A DNA stretch of 64,000 nt from Sphingobium lactosutens DS20. GTDB taxonomy: Bacteria > Pseudomonadota > Alphaproteobacteria > Sphingomonadales > Sphingomonadaceae. Both the position numbers and the translations under genes were made by a program. Within the stretch, counting starts at the first letter, position 1, and each line of letters opens with the position of its first letter. The stretch covers positions 37,326 through 101,325 of the forward strand of contig NZ_ATDP01000074.1 in assembly GCF_000445105.1 (NCBI RefSeq), given 5' to 3'. Shown here one piece after another: positions 17,440 through 25,818 of this stretch. Under the pieces are notes generated by a model. That model saw nothing but the letters and a program-made list of their open reading frames with translations, did no database searches and was not told the DNA's origin.

Positions 17440-18045
17440 TCACAGGATGCGCTCCATCCGGACGAGGCTGGCGATCGGCAGCAGTCCGAAATAGCGGCTG
17501 TCGAACCCGTGCGCGTGCGTCGAGCCGACATAGGCCATCCCGGCGGGAATGACGCCGCTCCACTTCAGATGATCAAGCTGCAGCCCGTTATGGGCCTGCG
17601 GCAGGCTGACGCCGAGCAACTGCCCGTTGCAGAAATAATGGCCGTCCCGGCTGCCGGGCACGAGCGGGGAAGGGGTCTCGAACATCGAAAGCCGATCACC
17701 AGGCAGGCAAAGGGCATGCTTGGTGACGGAAACCGGTTTCGGCCCGGCGATCGGGTGATGCAGCGTGAACATCACATAGTCGCCACGCACGATCGGTCCG
17801 GGGCTTTTGCGGACAGCAAAGGCCTCGATCGACGGGGTCATGACCAGGGGCACTTGCGGCATCACCAGCGCCGCGAACAAGGCGAGTGGCAAAACCACCA
17901 GCATGGCGCGCCAGAGCCGCTCCGGTCGGGCCGGCTGATCCGGGCCGGGCGCACCGAGCGCCACCGCGGCATCACGGGGAAGACGCCTCAGGCGCGGCCA
18001 AAGCCCCGCGATCCACCTAGCGAGCAACCAGAAGAGCCTGAGCAT
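17440..18045 (-). CDS. S26-family signal peptidase (TraF/TrhF-like)
   Basis: 201 residues. A membrane segment (MLVVLPLALFAALVMPQVPLVM) is followed by the Ser motif TPSIEAF (Ser72) and the Lys motif SVTKHALCLPGD (Lys109). A C-terminal STHAHGFDSRYFGLL is typical of the conjugation-specific S26 peptidases, named TraF in RP4 and TrhF in IncH plasmids. It probably processes prepilin or another tra precursor at the inner membrane. The start at 18045 (MLRLFWLLARW) overlaps trbC by 29 nt. Do not confuse it with the F-type TraF at 16103. Confidence 0.87.
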   Translation of the reverse strand: MLRLFWLLARWIAGLWPRLRRLPRDAAVALGAPGPDQPARPERLWRAMLVVLPLALFAALVMPQVPLVMTPSIEAFAVRKSPGPIVRGDYVMFTLHHPIAGPKPVSVTKHALCLPGDRLSMFETPSPLVPGSRDGHYFCNGQLLGVSLPQAHNGLQLDHLKWSGVIPAGMAYVGSTHAHGFDSRYFGLLPIASLVRMERIL

Positions 18046-18898
18046 GGCTAACCTCCTCTTTCCCGCCGAGGCGGGCATATTCGTCAAGCATTCCGGAAAG
18101 GGCGCTGTCGCCGAACACGATATGGGCCGCGCGCGGACTTTCATCGTCCCGCTCGCAATAGGCCTGCGTCGGATCACCCGGGATCATCGCGAGCGCAGGG
18201 ACCTGGGCGATCCGGTGCTGCCGGAACACGATCGGATCGACGATCAGCTGGACGTCGCGCATGACGCAGTTCGGGCCTTCGCAGCCCGGATCGACCCGCA
18301 GAATCTGCGCGGTGAGCTTTGCCATTGGTCCCATCTTCCGGAGGCCCCCGGGTACTCCGCGAAACGCCATCACGCCGTGCACCTTCTCGATCTGCATGGC
18401 GTAGTTGCGCAGCGTCGAGATCGGCATGGACGAGGACACGAACAGCACCGGCACCCAGCCCTTGGCGGTGACGGCAGGGGGCGCCTTGGCAAGCGCCTGT
18501 TCCTTCGTCGGCTCGAGACCAAGGGCCTGACGCAAGGCCCTGGCCTGGCGCTCGCGCTCGACCGCGAGGCTGGCTTCGCCCCGGGCTTGCGCGGCTCGGG
18601 CGCGCGCCTCCATGTCGGGCGCGGGTATTCGTTTGCGCAGGCCATCGAATGCGCGGCGACGATCGGCCGGATTGTCGGTTGCCGGCAGGACTGGCTCGGG
18701 CAACCGCACAGCATCCGTCTTGCCGCGCGAGACCGCGCCCTCAAGCCGGTCCATGGCGGCCTGGCCCTGATCGGACGTGGATTGTCGGGCGCCCCCGCGA
18801 GGGGCGTCATTCGCGCTGTCCTGACCAGGCGCGGCCGTCGCCACGCCAATCAGCGTGAGGAGGGCGACGTTATGGATTGACCGCTTTGAGATACGCAT
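18017..18898 (-). CDS. trbC: F-type conjugation protein TrbC
   Basis: 293 residues with a signal-like N-terminus (RSIHNVALLTLIGVATAAPGQ), a long charged Arg/Ala-rich helical region to about 130, and then the TrbC signature VPVLFVSSSMPISTLRNYA and the Cys pair in DPGCEGPNCVMRDVQLIVDPIVF. TrbC is a periplasmic pilus-assembly factor that works with TraW, often as a TraW-TrbC complex or fusion. It overlaps the end of the short TraN gene by 29 nt. Confidence 0.9.
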   Translation of the reverse strand: MRISKRSIHNVALLTLIGVATAAPGQDSANDAPRGGARQSTSDQGQAAMDRLEGAVSRGKTDAVRLPEPVLPATDNPADRRRAFDGLRKRIPAPDMEARARAAQARGEASLAVERERQARALRQALGLEPTKEQALAKAPPAVTAKGWVPVLFVSSSMPISTLRNYAMQIEKVHGVMAFRGVPGGLRKMGPMAKLTAQILRVDPGCEGPNCVMRDVQLIVDPIVFRQHRIAQVPALAMIPGDPTQAYCERDDESPRAAHIVFGDSALSGMLDEYARLGGKEEVSHAQALLVAR

Positions 18899-19985
18899 TG
18901 ACGCGCTCCCCCATGTCTATCTGGATGTCGGATTGGGCGCGGGCCTCGATGTCCGCATAATATTCGGAGAGATCGATCTTGCTGAAGTCGAGCGCCTGGA
19001 ATTCCTCGGGCGTGAAACCGCGGCACATCGGCTTCTTGGCCGTGCCCCAGAGATTTCCATTGAATGCCTTGAGCTGCGGCCGCCCCTGCTCCTGGATGAT
19101 GCGACCAAGCTTGGTATTGAAGCAGCAATGACCGCGGGCTTTTTGCAGACACACGCCGAGAAAACTCGAGGTGCAATAGCTTCCAATCTCGTGGCACATG
19201 CCGGACGAGCGCAGCATGGCGGTTTCCATATCCTGCTGATCGCAACCGGCGAACAGGAACTCCATCATGAAATTGATCGCGAGACTGACCGCGATTGAGG
19301 TCGGGTCGATGCCGACGATCAGCGCATTGGCGCCGGCGCTCGCCGCCTGGCTCGCCGTCGCGCCCGCCTTGAAAGCCGTGTAGGCGGCCTTCATGCCAGT
19401 GAACACGCCCTTGGCCACCGCGATCTTCGTGCCGATCGACGATATGGACGAGCCCATTCCGTCCTTGACGATCTTGCCCTTGTCCTTGCAGCAATTCGCA
19501 AAAGTCGTGCTGAGACCAGCGGGACGGCAACGCACGCCGCGTCCCGAGAAGATCTCGATCTGCCCCAGGCAATTGCCGTCGGCATCGATGCCCCCATCGG
19601 AGGGCGTGCCCGCATCATCCATCGGTGGCTCTTCGACGATGGGGTTCGACGAGAGATCGGCGCATTGATTTGGAGAGCAGGCCGGAGGGCCGCCTTCGCT
19701 TTTCACCATGCAGGCATATTGCGGTCCGATCGGGCAGCTATATTGTCCGGCGGCGTCCGCGACGCAGTCGACCTGCTGGATCGGGCAAAGCCACGCGCCG
19801 CTGGTCGTGGCAAGGCAGCTTGCCTGTTCGCCTTCGTCGGCGGCATCACCATTGGCGTTGAGATCGGCCGCGCAGATTTGCTGCGCACGCGCCGCGCTCG
19901 GGCAAGCAAGCGCGAGCCCAATGCCAAGCACCAGAGCGAGCGCGGTGCCGCGGATGCGCCGGTGCCGGTGGATTGAGCCGATCAT
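18870..19985 (-). CDS. traN: TraN C-terminal module as a separate gene
   Basis: 371 residues with its own signal peptide (GTALALVLGIGLALACPSAARAQ). The body is Cys-rich and contains hallmark TraN C-terminal features: CCKDKGKIVKDG, GHCCFNTKLGRIIQEQGRP and CRGFTPEEFQALDFSKIDLSEY. An EF-hand-like loop (DLNANGDAADEGE) occurs just after the signal peptide. TraN is the outer-membrane adhesin that stabilises mating pairs and recognises recipient porins. The usual single TraN is divided here between this gene and the one at 19982-22093; the two overlap by 4 nt. Confidence 0.85.
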   Translation of the reverse strand: MIGSIHRHRRIRGTALALVLGIGLALACPSAARAQQICAADLNANGDAADEGEQASCLATTSGAWLCPIQQVDCVADAAGQYSCPIGPQYACMVKSEGGPPACSPNQCADLSSNPIVEEPPMDDAGTPSDGGIDADGNCLGQIEIFSGRGVRCRPAGLSTTFANCCKDKGKIVKDGMGSSISSIGTKIAVAKGVFTGMKAAYTAFKAGATASQAASAGANALIVGIDPTSIAVSLAINFMMEFLFAGCDQQDMETAMLRSSGMCHEIGSYCTSSFLGVCLQKARGHCCFNTKLGRIIQEQGRPQLKAFNGNLWGTAKKPMCRGFTPEEFQALDFSKIDLSEYYADIEARAQSDIQIDMGERVNAYLKAVNP

Positions 19986-22093
19986 TGCACGCTCCCCGTG
20001 CAGACCAGGTCGGCGCCGGCGAGGCGGACTGTCTGCATCATCACCACCGCTTCGGGAAAATCGTCGAGGCACCCACAGCCCGACACCACCTCTTCGCCGG
20101 GGCCGGCCGGGCACTGATTGCCGGCGGTGCAGGCGTGGAAGAACGTGTCGTATCCGGTCGGCACATTCTGTTTCGCACCGACCACGCCATCAGGCGCCGC
20201 CTCGCTGTTCACCTTGGGCGCGCGCGTCTTGCACACTGGTTCGCATGCCGGCACGGAGCCGCGATCCGGCAGGCTGAACGGCCGTGTGGAGGCGTTAAAG
20301 CTCCCGTCGCTCTGTCGTGCCCGATCGGCCAGGATCGTCTCCGTCGAGTGATCAATGATATAGGCGCCCCGGCTCGTGTCGGGCTTGGCGACGGTATCGA
20401 CCGAACAGCGATAGGTGCGGTCCTTGAGGAAAAAGTCGCGGGTGAGATCGGTCGGGCAGGCCGGGCCGCCAAGGATGCGGGTCTGGGGCAGGGGCTTCAG
20501 GCCGGTCGCAGCACCATTGATCCAGGTCTGGACGCCATCTACCCGTTCGCTGTCGAGCTTGCACTGAGGATCGGCGGCGATCGTCCCGCATCCATCGACC
20601 AGCTGCTCCAGCGTCTTGCAGCTATTGTCGACGTCGACATGGACCTGCGCGAAGCCCTCGCCTCCTGAAGCCACGGCCACGCGCAGCCAGATCTCGTGAT
20701 CACCGGCGGTGAGCCAGGGCTTAAGATCAAGATTGGGGTAGGAGTAGAAGGTCTTCTTGAGTTCGCATTTGCTCGGCGGAAGGCCGAGCGTGGTCCAGGC
20801 TGACGGGCCGGAGCCGACGAGCTGCCCGTCGACCCGCACCTGTGCCCAATCATCGGCGAAGAATTGAGAGAGGCGCGCATCGACGATCCGGTCGGGGTCG
20901 CTCACATGCAATGTCATCCGGAAATCGACGAGCGTGCAACTGCCGCCCGCAAGGCTGTTGTCGGCCGGCGACCCCATCAGAAAATCGAAGGACGATCCGT
21001 TCTGGATCGTGGAATAGCCGCCCGACGTCCGGCTGATGATGTCTTGGGCGCCGGGCTTGAGCACGGTCACGCGCCGCTCGATCGTGCAGTGTCGATATTG
21101 CAGGGAAGTGCCGGTTCCGATCGCCGAGCCCTTGAGCGCCTGAAACACGCTGTTGCCCGTCGAGGCCGCATAAGCGTCCGACGAGATGGCTGCGGGATTG
21201 GCGCGATAGGCCGTCTGAGGCAGGTTGGGGTTGGATGAGCAGGCGGTCGATTGTGCACCCACATATCGGATGGCCGGTCCGTCGATCACGGCCTCCGCCA
21301 CCCCATAGCGCGGGTCAGCGGTCGTCAGCGCGCCGATCATGCCGCCGCCCAGGTCGCGCAACACTGAAGCCATGTTGCCCCAGGCGAGGTTGGCGCCGCA
21401 GCTATTGTTGATGCAGTAGCAGCCGGCGAGCTGGGGCATATCGACCGCGGTCAGTTTGAGTGCCCTGGCAGCATCGACATCCCAGCGGAAGAAACTGCAA
21501 CCGTTCCAGCTGCCTGGCTGGCACGACACCACGCCGTTCGCGCAGATACCCGACACCGGCACCGGCAGGTTGAAGGTGCTGTCAACCGTTCCGTCGAGAT
21601 CGGTGTCGCGCGCGATCGTGATCGTCCCGAGATCACCGGTCCCTGAGGGTTGCACCAGGACCTCGAGCATCGTCGCAGTTTTCTGGCACGCGATGTTGGG
21701 TGCGAATGTGCGGCTGTTGTCGACGGTCGCGATCGACTGGCCGGAGAGCCCTGGTGTCACATAATTCTGCTGGAGCGCGTCGCTGTCGCTTGTCTTGGCG
21801 CGCGACGCCTCGGCCGCGGTGCGCGCCCGTTCCTCCATCGTCTGCGCGGGAACGGGTTGGGAGATCGGGATGGCCAGCGCGACCGCCACGACGGAGGCGG
21901 CGGAGAGGATACGCCTTCCCCGTCGGGGGGGAATTGCGGCCGCGCTGGCCGGGGGTGGAGCGACGCCGCCAGGGGGGCTTGGCAGCGCCGCTCCGGTCCC
22001 ACGCAGCAGCCATCGGCCGTAGGGGCCTTGGCGAACAGACCTCCGGAATGGACGGCTGTCTTGCGCGGGAACGGGGGGAAGCGATCGGCTCAT
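19982..22093 (-). CDS. traN: TraN N-terminal / adhesin module
   Basis: 703 residues. After a Pro/Arg-rich stretch and one hydrophobic segment (ILSAASVVAVALAIPISQPVPAQ) comes a Cys-rich extracellular-type region with TraN features: GCSFFRWDVDAARALKLTAVDMPQLAGCYCINNSCG. A calcium-loop-like ARDTDLDGTVDSTF sits near residue 160. The protein has many paired cysteines and should need disulfide formation. The start at 22093 overlaps the traU stop (ATGA); the unusually long n-region suggests the true start could lie further in. It pairs with the shorter TraN gene that follows. Confidence 0.8.
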   Translation of the reverse strand: MSRSLPPVPAQDSRPFRRSVRQGPYGRWLLRGTGAALPSPPGGVAPPPASAAAIPPRRGRRILSAASVVAVALAIPISQPVPAQTMEERARTAAEASRAKTSDSDALQQNYVTPGLSGQSIATVDNSRTFAPNIACQKTATMLEVLVQPSGTGDLGTITIARDTDLDGTVDSTFNLPVPVSGICANGVVSCQPGSWNGCSFFRWDVDAARALKLTAVDMPQLAGCYCINNSCGANLAWGNMASVLRDLGGGMIGALTTADPRYGVAEAVIDGPAIRYVGAQSTACSSNPNLPQTAYRANPAAISSDAYAASTGNSVFQALKGSAIGTGTSLQYRHCTIERRVTVLKPGAQDIISRTSGGYSTIQNGSSFDFLMGSPADNSLAGGSCTLVDFRMTLHVSDPDRIVDARLSQFFADDWAQVRVDGQLVGSGPSAWTTLGLPPSKCELKKTFYSYPNLDLKPWLTAGDHEIWLRVAVASGGEGFAQVHVDVDNSCKTLEQLVDGCGTIAADPQCKLDSERVDGVQTWINGAATGLKPLPQTRILGGPACPTDLTRDFFLKDRTYRCSVDTVAKPDTSRGAYIIDHSTETILADRARQSDGSFNASTRPFSLPDRGSVPACEPVCKTRAPKVNSEAAPDGVVGAKQNVPTGYDTFFHACTAGNQCPAGPGEEVVSGCGCLDDFPEAVVMMQTVRLAGADLVCTGSVQ

Positions 22094-23109
22094 GGCACGG
22101 GTATCCCGGCGCAGCAGATCACCTTTTCGAAGAGCATGAACTGGGCATTGTCCTTGCCCGGCGCGTGCTTGGCCGACGACCAGAGCGCGCCGGGCCGGCC
22201 GATATTGACGCACTTGCCGCCCTTCACGGGCTCCATGATCTGGAGCTTGTAACGGGACTTGGTCCAGACCGGTTGGGGAATGAACGAGCAGCCGTCGGCC
22301 GAGCTGATGGTGAGCGCGCCAAGCCGCCCCATCATGAAGACCCCGCGCGCGGCAAGCCCCGCCCAGGCCTCGACACTATCGTCGAAATGAATGTCGCCGG
22401 CGATCGGATAGGTGGCGCCCCACGATCCCATGCACCAGAAGAGCGGATCGATGACCTTGCCGGCAGCCGCGGCCGCGCTGTCACCCATGCAGGCGAGGCC
22501 GGCGGCGGGATTGCCGAACAATATGCCCTCGGGCTGGATGATCGCGCCCAGCGTGCCCGACTGCCAGGTCGGCAGCACCTCGGTCATCATGGCGACGTCG
22601 AAGCCGTCATTCTCAAGGCACGGCAGGTCGGTGAACATGTCCAGCATCGCCCAGACCGGCGAGATGTAATAATGCATCTGCGCGAACATCTTGCGCGTAT
22701 TGGTGCCGTCCGAGATGGACGACTGGCTACCCTGCAGCTTGCCCCCGGTCGGCATCAGATCGGCGCCCAGCGCCATCATGCAGCCGGGTTCGGTGACGAC
22801 GTCGATCATCCGGTTGGGCGACCAGTAGGAGACCTTGACACCGAACCAGAACTGGACGCCCTTGCGACAGGCGCAGAGCGGCTTGGACGCGGACTGCGCA
22901 TCGAGTGCCTTGTCGAGCTTGTCGAAGCTGCCGACCCGGATACCGCCCACCGTGATCGGGAAGATGCACGTCCAGCGCACCTTGGTGATCGGGTTGAACA
23001 CGGTCCCCGCCTCGCATTTCGAGGCATGGGCCTCGCTCGGCCACGCAAGTGTCATTGCAAGCCCGATAAGGAGGCCGAGCAGGAAGATACCGAGGCGGGC
23101 GTTCATCAT
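22090..23109 (-). CDS. traU: conjugative pilus assembly protein TraU
   Basis: 339 residues, close to F TraU (330). A signal peptide (MMNARLGIFLLGLLIGLAMTLAWPSEAHA) is followed by the characteristic Cys-rich opening CEAGTVFNPITKVRWTCIFPITVGGIRVG. Conserved stretches later include WSPNRMIDVVTEPGCM, HYYISPVWAMLDMFTDLPCL and WCMGSWGATYPIAGDI. TraU is periplasmic and needed more for DNA transfer than for pilus growth. GGAGCC precedes the start. It is separated from traW upstream by the inserted toxin-antitoxin pair. Confidence 0.94.
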   Translation of the reverse strand: MMNARLGIFLLGLLIGLAMTLAWPSEAHASKCEAGTVFNPITKVRWTCIFPITVGGIRVGSFDKLDKALDAQSASKPLCACRKGVQFWFGVKVSYWSPNRMIDVVTEPGCMMALGADLMPTGGKLQGSQSSISDGTNTRKMFAQMHYYISPVWAMLDMFTDLPCLENDGFDVAMMTEVLPTWQSGTLGAIIQPEGILFGNPAAGLACMGDSAAAAAGKVIDPLFWCMGSWGATYPIAGDIHFDDSVEAWAGLAARGVFMMGRLGALTISSADGCSFIPQPVWTKSRYKLQIMEPVKGGKCVNIGRPGALWSSAKHAPGKDNAQFMLFEKVICCAGIPVP

Positions 23110-23212
23110 TCTGGCTCCTGGCAAGAGGAGGCCGAGGTGCCGACCGACGCCGAGCGCACGCAACGAGGATCCTGATGTCGCGTCTCCCGTGTCGCCCTCA
23201 TTCTTGCTTTGT

Positions 23213-23229
23213 GCGTACTTTCGGCGTAC
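23213..23229. promoter_or_regulatory. direct repeat upstream of the TacA-like antitoxin
   Basis: Two copies of GCGTAC at 23213-23218 and 23224-23229 lie one helical turn (11 bp) apart, about 36 bp before the antitoxin start. TacA-type ribbon-helix-helix proteins bind repeated short sites in their own promoter, so this is a reasonable operator candidate. Confidence 0.45.
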
Positions 23230-23264
23230 ACGATGCTCAAAGCGGTATGAGGAAGGAAGCGGCG

Positions 23265-23573
23265 ATGAATGCCGTTCAGGACATCAGCACGGAGATCGAC
23301 GAACGCGCGAGCGAACGGATGAATTTCCGCATGAAACCACGCGTGAAGAAAGCCATCCAGCGAGCTGCTGCGCTGTCGGGCGTCGACGATTCCGTGTTTG
23401 CCGTGAACGCTCTCTACAACGCTGCGCTCACGACGATCTCTACGCACGAGCATACACGCGTCACCGCGCGAGACTTCGCGGCAATTCTCGATGCGCTCGA
23501 CAATCCGCCCGAGCCCACCGAAGCGATGATAAAGGCTGTGGAGGGCTATAAGCGGCGCGTGACGAGCCGCTGA
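23265..23573 (+). CDS. TacA-family (DUF1778) antitoxin
   Basis: 102 residues. Residues 15-55 form the ribbon-helix-helix part (RMNFRMKPRVKKAIQRAAALSGVDDSVFAVNALYNAA). The tail (TRVTARDFAAILDALDNPPEPTEAM) matches the DUF1778 toxin-neutralising pattern. ATG 23265 is chosen because GGAAGGAAG precedes it at the right distance; an ATG 18 nt earlier is weaker. It is followed 12 nt later by the GNAT toxin. The pair lies antisense between traW and traU, so it arrived by insertion into the tra operon. Confidence 0.88.
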   Translation: MNAVQDISTEIDERASERMNFRMKPRVKKAIQRAAALSGVDDSVFAVNALYNAALTTISTHEHTRVTARDFAAILDALDNPPEPTEAMIKAVEGYKRRVTSR

Positions 23574-23585
23574 CCTCGCGTCGCC

Positions 23586-24119
23586 ATGGCAGAACCGACA
23601 TTTATCATCGAGCCGCTCGACACCCAGCGGCATGACAGAAAGCGATTCTCGTCCGGTATCTCGCAGGTCGATAACTATTTTCAGAAGACGGCGAACAAAC
23701 TTGTCAAAGCCGACAACCTGCGCGTCTATGTGATGACCACGACTGGGGGCGACCTGGTCGGCTTCTATGGCCTCAACGCCCACAAGATCGACCATATCGA
23801 ATTGCCCGAGAGCTACGCGCGATCGCGGCCCGGCCATGGCGACATCCCGGCCGTCTATATTTCGATGATAGGTGTCGACACGCGATATCAGCGGCAGGGG
23901 CTGGGGGGCTTTCTCCTCGCCGATGCCCTGCACCGCATTCTCGCCATTTCCCAAATCGTCGGGGTTTCGATTGCCTTGCTCGATATCCTCGATTGCGGCG
24001 ATCCCATCCGTGTGGCGCAGCGGCGCAATCTTTATCTCCGCTTCGGCTTCGAGGCATTGCCCGATGCGCAACTGCGGCTGTTCATGCCTGTCGCCGCCAT
24101 CGCCAAACTGCCTTTCTAG
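23586..24119 (+). CDS. GNAT-family toxin (TacT-like)
   Basis: 177 residues with the GNAT acetyl-CoA loop in VDTRYQRQGLGGFLLADAL (about residues 98-116) and the N-terminal FSSGISQVDNYFQKTA shared by TacT/AtaT-type toxins. The C-terminal YLRFGFEALPD is also typical. These enzymes acetylate the amino group of charged tRNA and block translation. It is neutralised by the DUF1778 protein encoded just upstream. The gene ends 35 bp from the convergent end of traW. Confidence 0.9.
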   Translation: MAEPTFIIEPLDTQRHDRKRFSSGISQVDNYFQKTANKLVKADNLRVYVMTTTGGDLVGFYGLNAHKIDHIELPESYARSRPGHGDIPAVYISMIGVDTRYQRQGLGGFLLADALHRILAISQIVGVSIALLDILDCGDPIRVAQRRNLYLRFGFEALPDAQLRLFMPVAAIAKLPF

Positions 24120-24154
24120 GCGGACGCTGCCGCCGGGCTGTTCTAGGGTCACTA

Positions 24155-24802
24155 TCATCGTTCCACTCCGCCATTGCTGGCGCGGCTCTTCGGGCCGAAC
24201 TCGATCAGGATGAGACGGGTGCCGGACTGCTCGACGATGACCGGTGCGACCTGGAGGCCCAGCCGCTGTTTCACCCGTTCCTCGAGAATGTAGATGGGCC
24301 GCCCGGTTCTCTCAGAGAGATCGATCGCGTCCCCACTCTGGCCTCCGAGCGCCGAAAGCAGGATGAAGTCGCTGGCCCGCGCGCTTCGCAACGCCCAGCT
24401 CAGGTCGCGCGGATGCACGACGACCAGCCGCTGCGGCAGCTTCACATAAGTCAGCGGATTGAAGGTGAAGCCCTTGGGGTAGAGCGTCTTCCCATCCGGC
24501 AGCGTGATGTCGAATTCGAGCGTATAGAAGGGCACGACGCTGCGCGCCCGGTCCTCGCTCGCCACGCCAAGCGACGCGGCCTTGAGCGCAGTCCATTTAT
24601 CACGCGGACCGAAGGCCTTGCTCATATCGCTCGGCAGCGTTGCGACCTTGGCTTCGATCTCGGCAAGCGCATCGGGCTCTGCAATCGGCCAGGTCCGCCC
24701 GATCTGGGCGGTCGACGCATAGGCTGCGCCGGCGACGCAGGCTATCAGCAGCACCGCGCCGGCCAGCGCGCGGAACGGGCTGCGGCGGATGTCGTCAATC
24801 AT
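24155..24802 (-). CDS. traW: conjugative pilus assembly protein TraW
   Basis: 215 residues, matching F TraW (210). A signal peptide (PFRALAGAVLLIACVAGAAYASTAQ) is followed by the family pattern IGRTWPIAEPDALAEIEAKVA and, later, FTFNPLTYVKLPQRLVVVHP and GRPIYILEERVKQRLGLQVAPVIVEQSG. TraW is a periplasmic factor for pilus assembly acting with TrbC. Its ATG lies inside the 3' end of the methyltransferase gene (8-nt overlap), so translation is coupled. Downstream the operon is interrupted by the antisense toxin-antitoxin pair. Confidence 0.92.
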   Translation of the reverse strand: MIDDIRRSPFRALAGAVLLIACVAGAAYASTAQIGRTWPIAEPDALAEIEAKVATLPSDMSKAFGPRDKWTALKAASLGVASEDRARSVVPFYTLEFDITLPDGKTLYPKGFTFNPLTYVKLPQRLVVVHPRDLSWALRSARASDFILLSALGGQSGDAIDLSERTGRPIYILEERVKQRLGLQVAPVIVEQSGTRLILIEFGPKSRASNGGVER

Positions 24803-25595
24803 CGCCGTCCTCCGGATAGAAGGCAGCAAAACCCTGCAGACGCAGGCGCGCGCGCTCCGCCATCGCCGGATCGATCTCGCAGCCGAGATAACGCCGGCCC
24901 GTCCTGATACAGGCCTCGCCGGCAGCCCCCGATCCGGCGAACCAGTCGCCGACAAGGCCCCCGCGCGGACAGGATGTCTCGATCAGCGCGGCAAGCAGCT
25001 CGACGGGCTTCTGGGTCAGATGGATGCCGCCGCGAACGCTGTTCACGCCGATCACGGACTTCATGATCCGCGTCCCATCGTCATGATAGTCGCGGATTCC
25101 GATCCTGCCGGTGTGCCCGAACCGGTCAGCCCGCCTTATCCTGACGGATTTGTTCCGGTGGAGCGCCGAGACGCGGCGAACGTCATTATAGACCTGCGCC
25201 CATTTCCCGTCCGCGCGGTAGAATTGGGCGACCAGTTCGTGGACGCGCTTGAAGCGGTCAGCCGCCATGCCGGTGCCGTTCGACTTCTGCCAGACGATGT
25301 CCTGCGCCAGTCGCAGTCGGGCGGCGCGAAGCGCCGGCGCGATCCGCAGGAAGGAGCGCAGCGATCCGAAGACCCAGATCGATCCTGTCGGTCGCAGAGA
25401 ATCATGCGCGAGCTTGAGCCAGCCTTCGACCTGCCGGTCCCAGCCGAGTGCCGTGTCGCCATAAGGAGGATCGGCGATGATAAGGTCATACGGCCCCCGC
25501 CCGAGCATCTGAGCGCGGCAGTCCCCCGTCAGCACGGTCGCTGATCGCACCGCCCTGGCGGCGCCATCGGACAAGATGCGAAGATCAACGGCCAT
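24795..25595 (-). CDS. DNA methyltransferase (N4/N6, beta class) in the tra operon
   Basis: 266 residues. Motif IV DPPY (residues 42-45, IIADPPYGDTALGWD) precedes motif I (VGDWFAGSGAAGEA near 215), the beta-class order seen in CcrM-type adenine and N4-cytosine methyltransferases. TQKPVELLAALI is also present. No restriction gene is nearby, so it is a solitary enzyme. It overlaps traW by 8 nt and the preceding small membrane gene by 11 nt, so it is made with the transfer apparatus. It may mark plasmid DNA to survive restriction in the recipient or to regulate transfer. Confidence 0.88.
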   Translation of the reverse strand: MAVDLRILSDGAARAVRSATVLTGDCRAQMLGRGPYDLIIADPPYGDTALGWDRQVEGWLKLAHDSLRPTGSIWVFGSLRSFLRIAPALRAARLRLAQDIVWQKSNGTGMAADRFKRVHELVAQFYRADGKWAQVYNDVRRVSALHRNKSVRIRRADRFGHTGRIGIRDYHDDGTRIMKSVIGVNSVRGGIHLTQKPVELLAALIETSCPRGGLVGDWFAGSGAAGEACIRTGRRYLGCEIDPAMAERARLRLQGFAAFYPEDGDD

Positions 25596-25818
25596 GACGC
25601 TGTCTCCAATGTCCCTCGGGCGGCTCGGGAACGCCGATGAGCGCGGTGAGGAACGCGAGGAAGGCGAGCGGCGTCAGCACCCAGATCAGCGTGCCCATGT
25701 CCTCTCCGGGTGCCGGCGACATGAGCAGCAGCACGCTCTGGATCAGCATCAGCAGGAATCCGCTGATGACGAGCCGGACTGCCGATTGCGACGGCGTGGA
25801 GGAGGTGAGGCCGTTCAT
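25585..25818 (-). CDS. small two-helix membrane protein
   Basis: 77 residues with two predicted membrane helices (AVRLVISGFLLMLIQSVLLLM and GTLIWVLTPLAFLAFLTALIGV) and a charged tail. ATG 25818 overlaps the stop of the upstream membrane gene (ATGA), and its own end overlaps the methyltransferase start. It is thus embedded in the tra operon. The position after traC is where F carries trbI, but I see no TrbI similarity. Function unknown. Confidence 0.7.
   Translation of the reverse strand: MNGLTSSTPSQSAVRLVISGFLLMLIQSVLLLMSPAPGEDMGTLIWVLTPLAFLAFLTALIGVPEPPEGHWRQRHGR

Noticed and set aside
21700..23175. 491-codon plus-strand frame antisense to traU and traN
   Set aside because: Shadow of two recognised tra genes.
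23106..24158. 350-codon minus-strand frame bridging traW and traU
   Set aside because: It would be collinear with the tra operon, but the other strand encodes a clear TacA/TacT pair with good ribosome sites.
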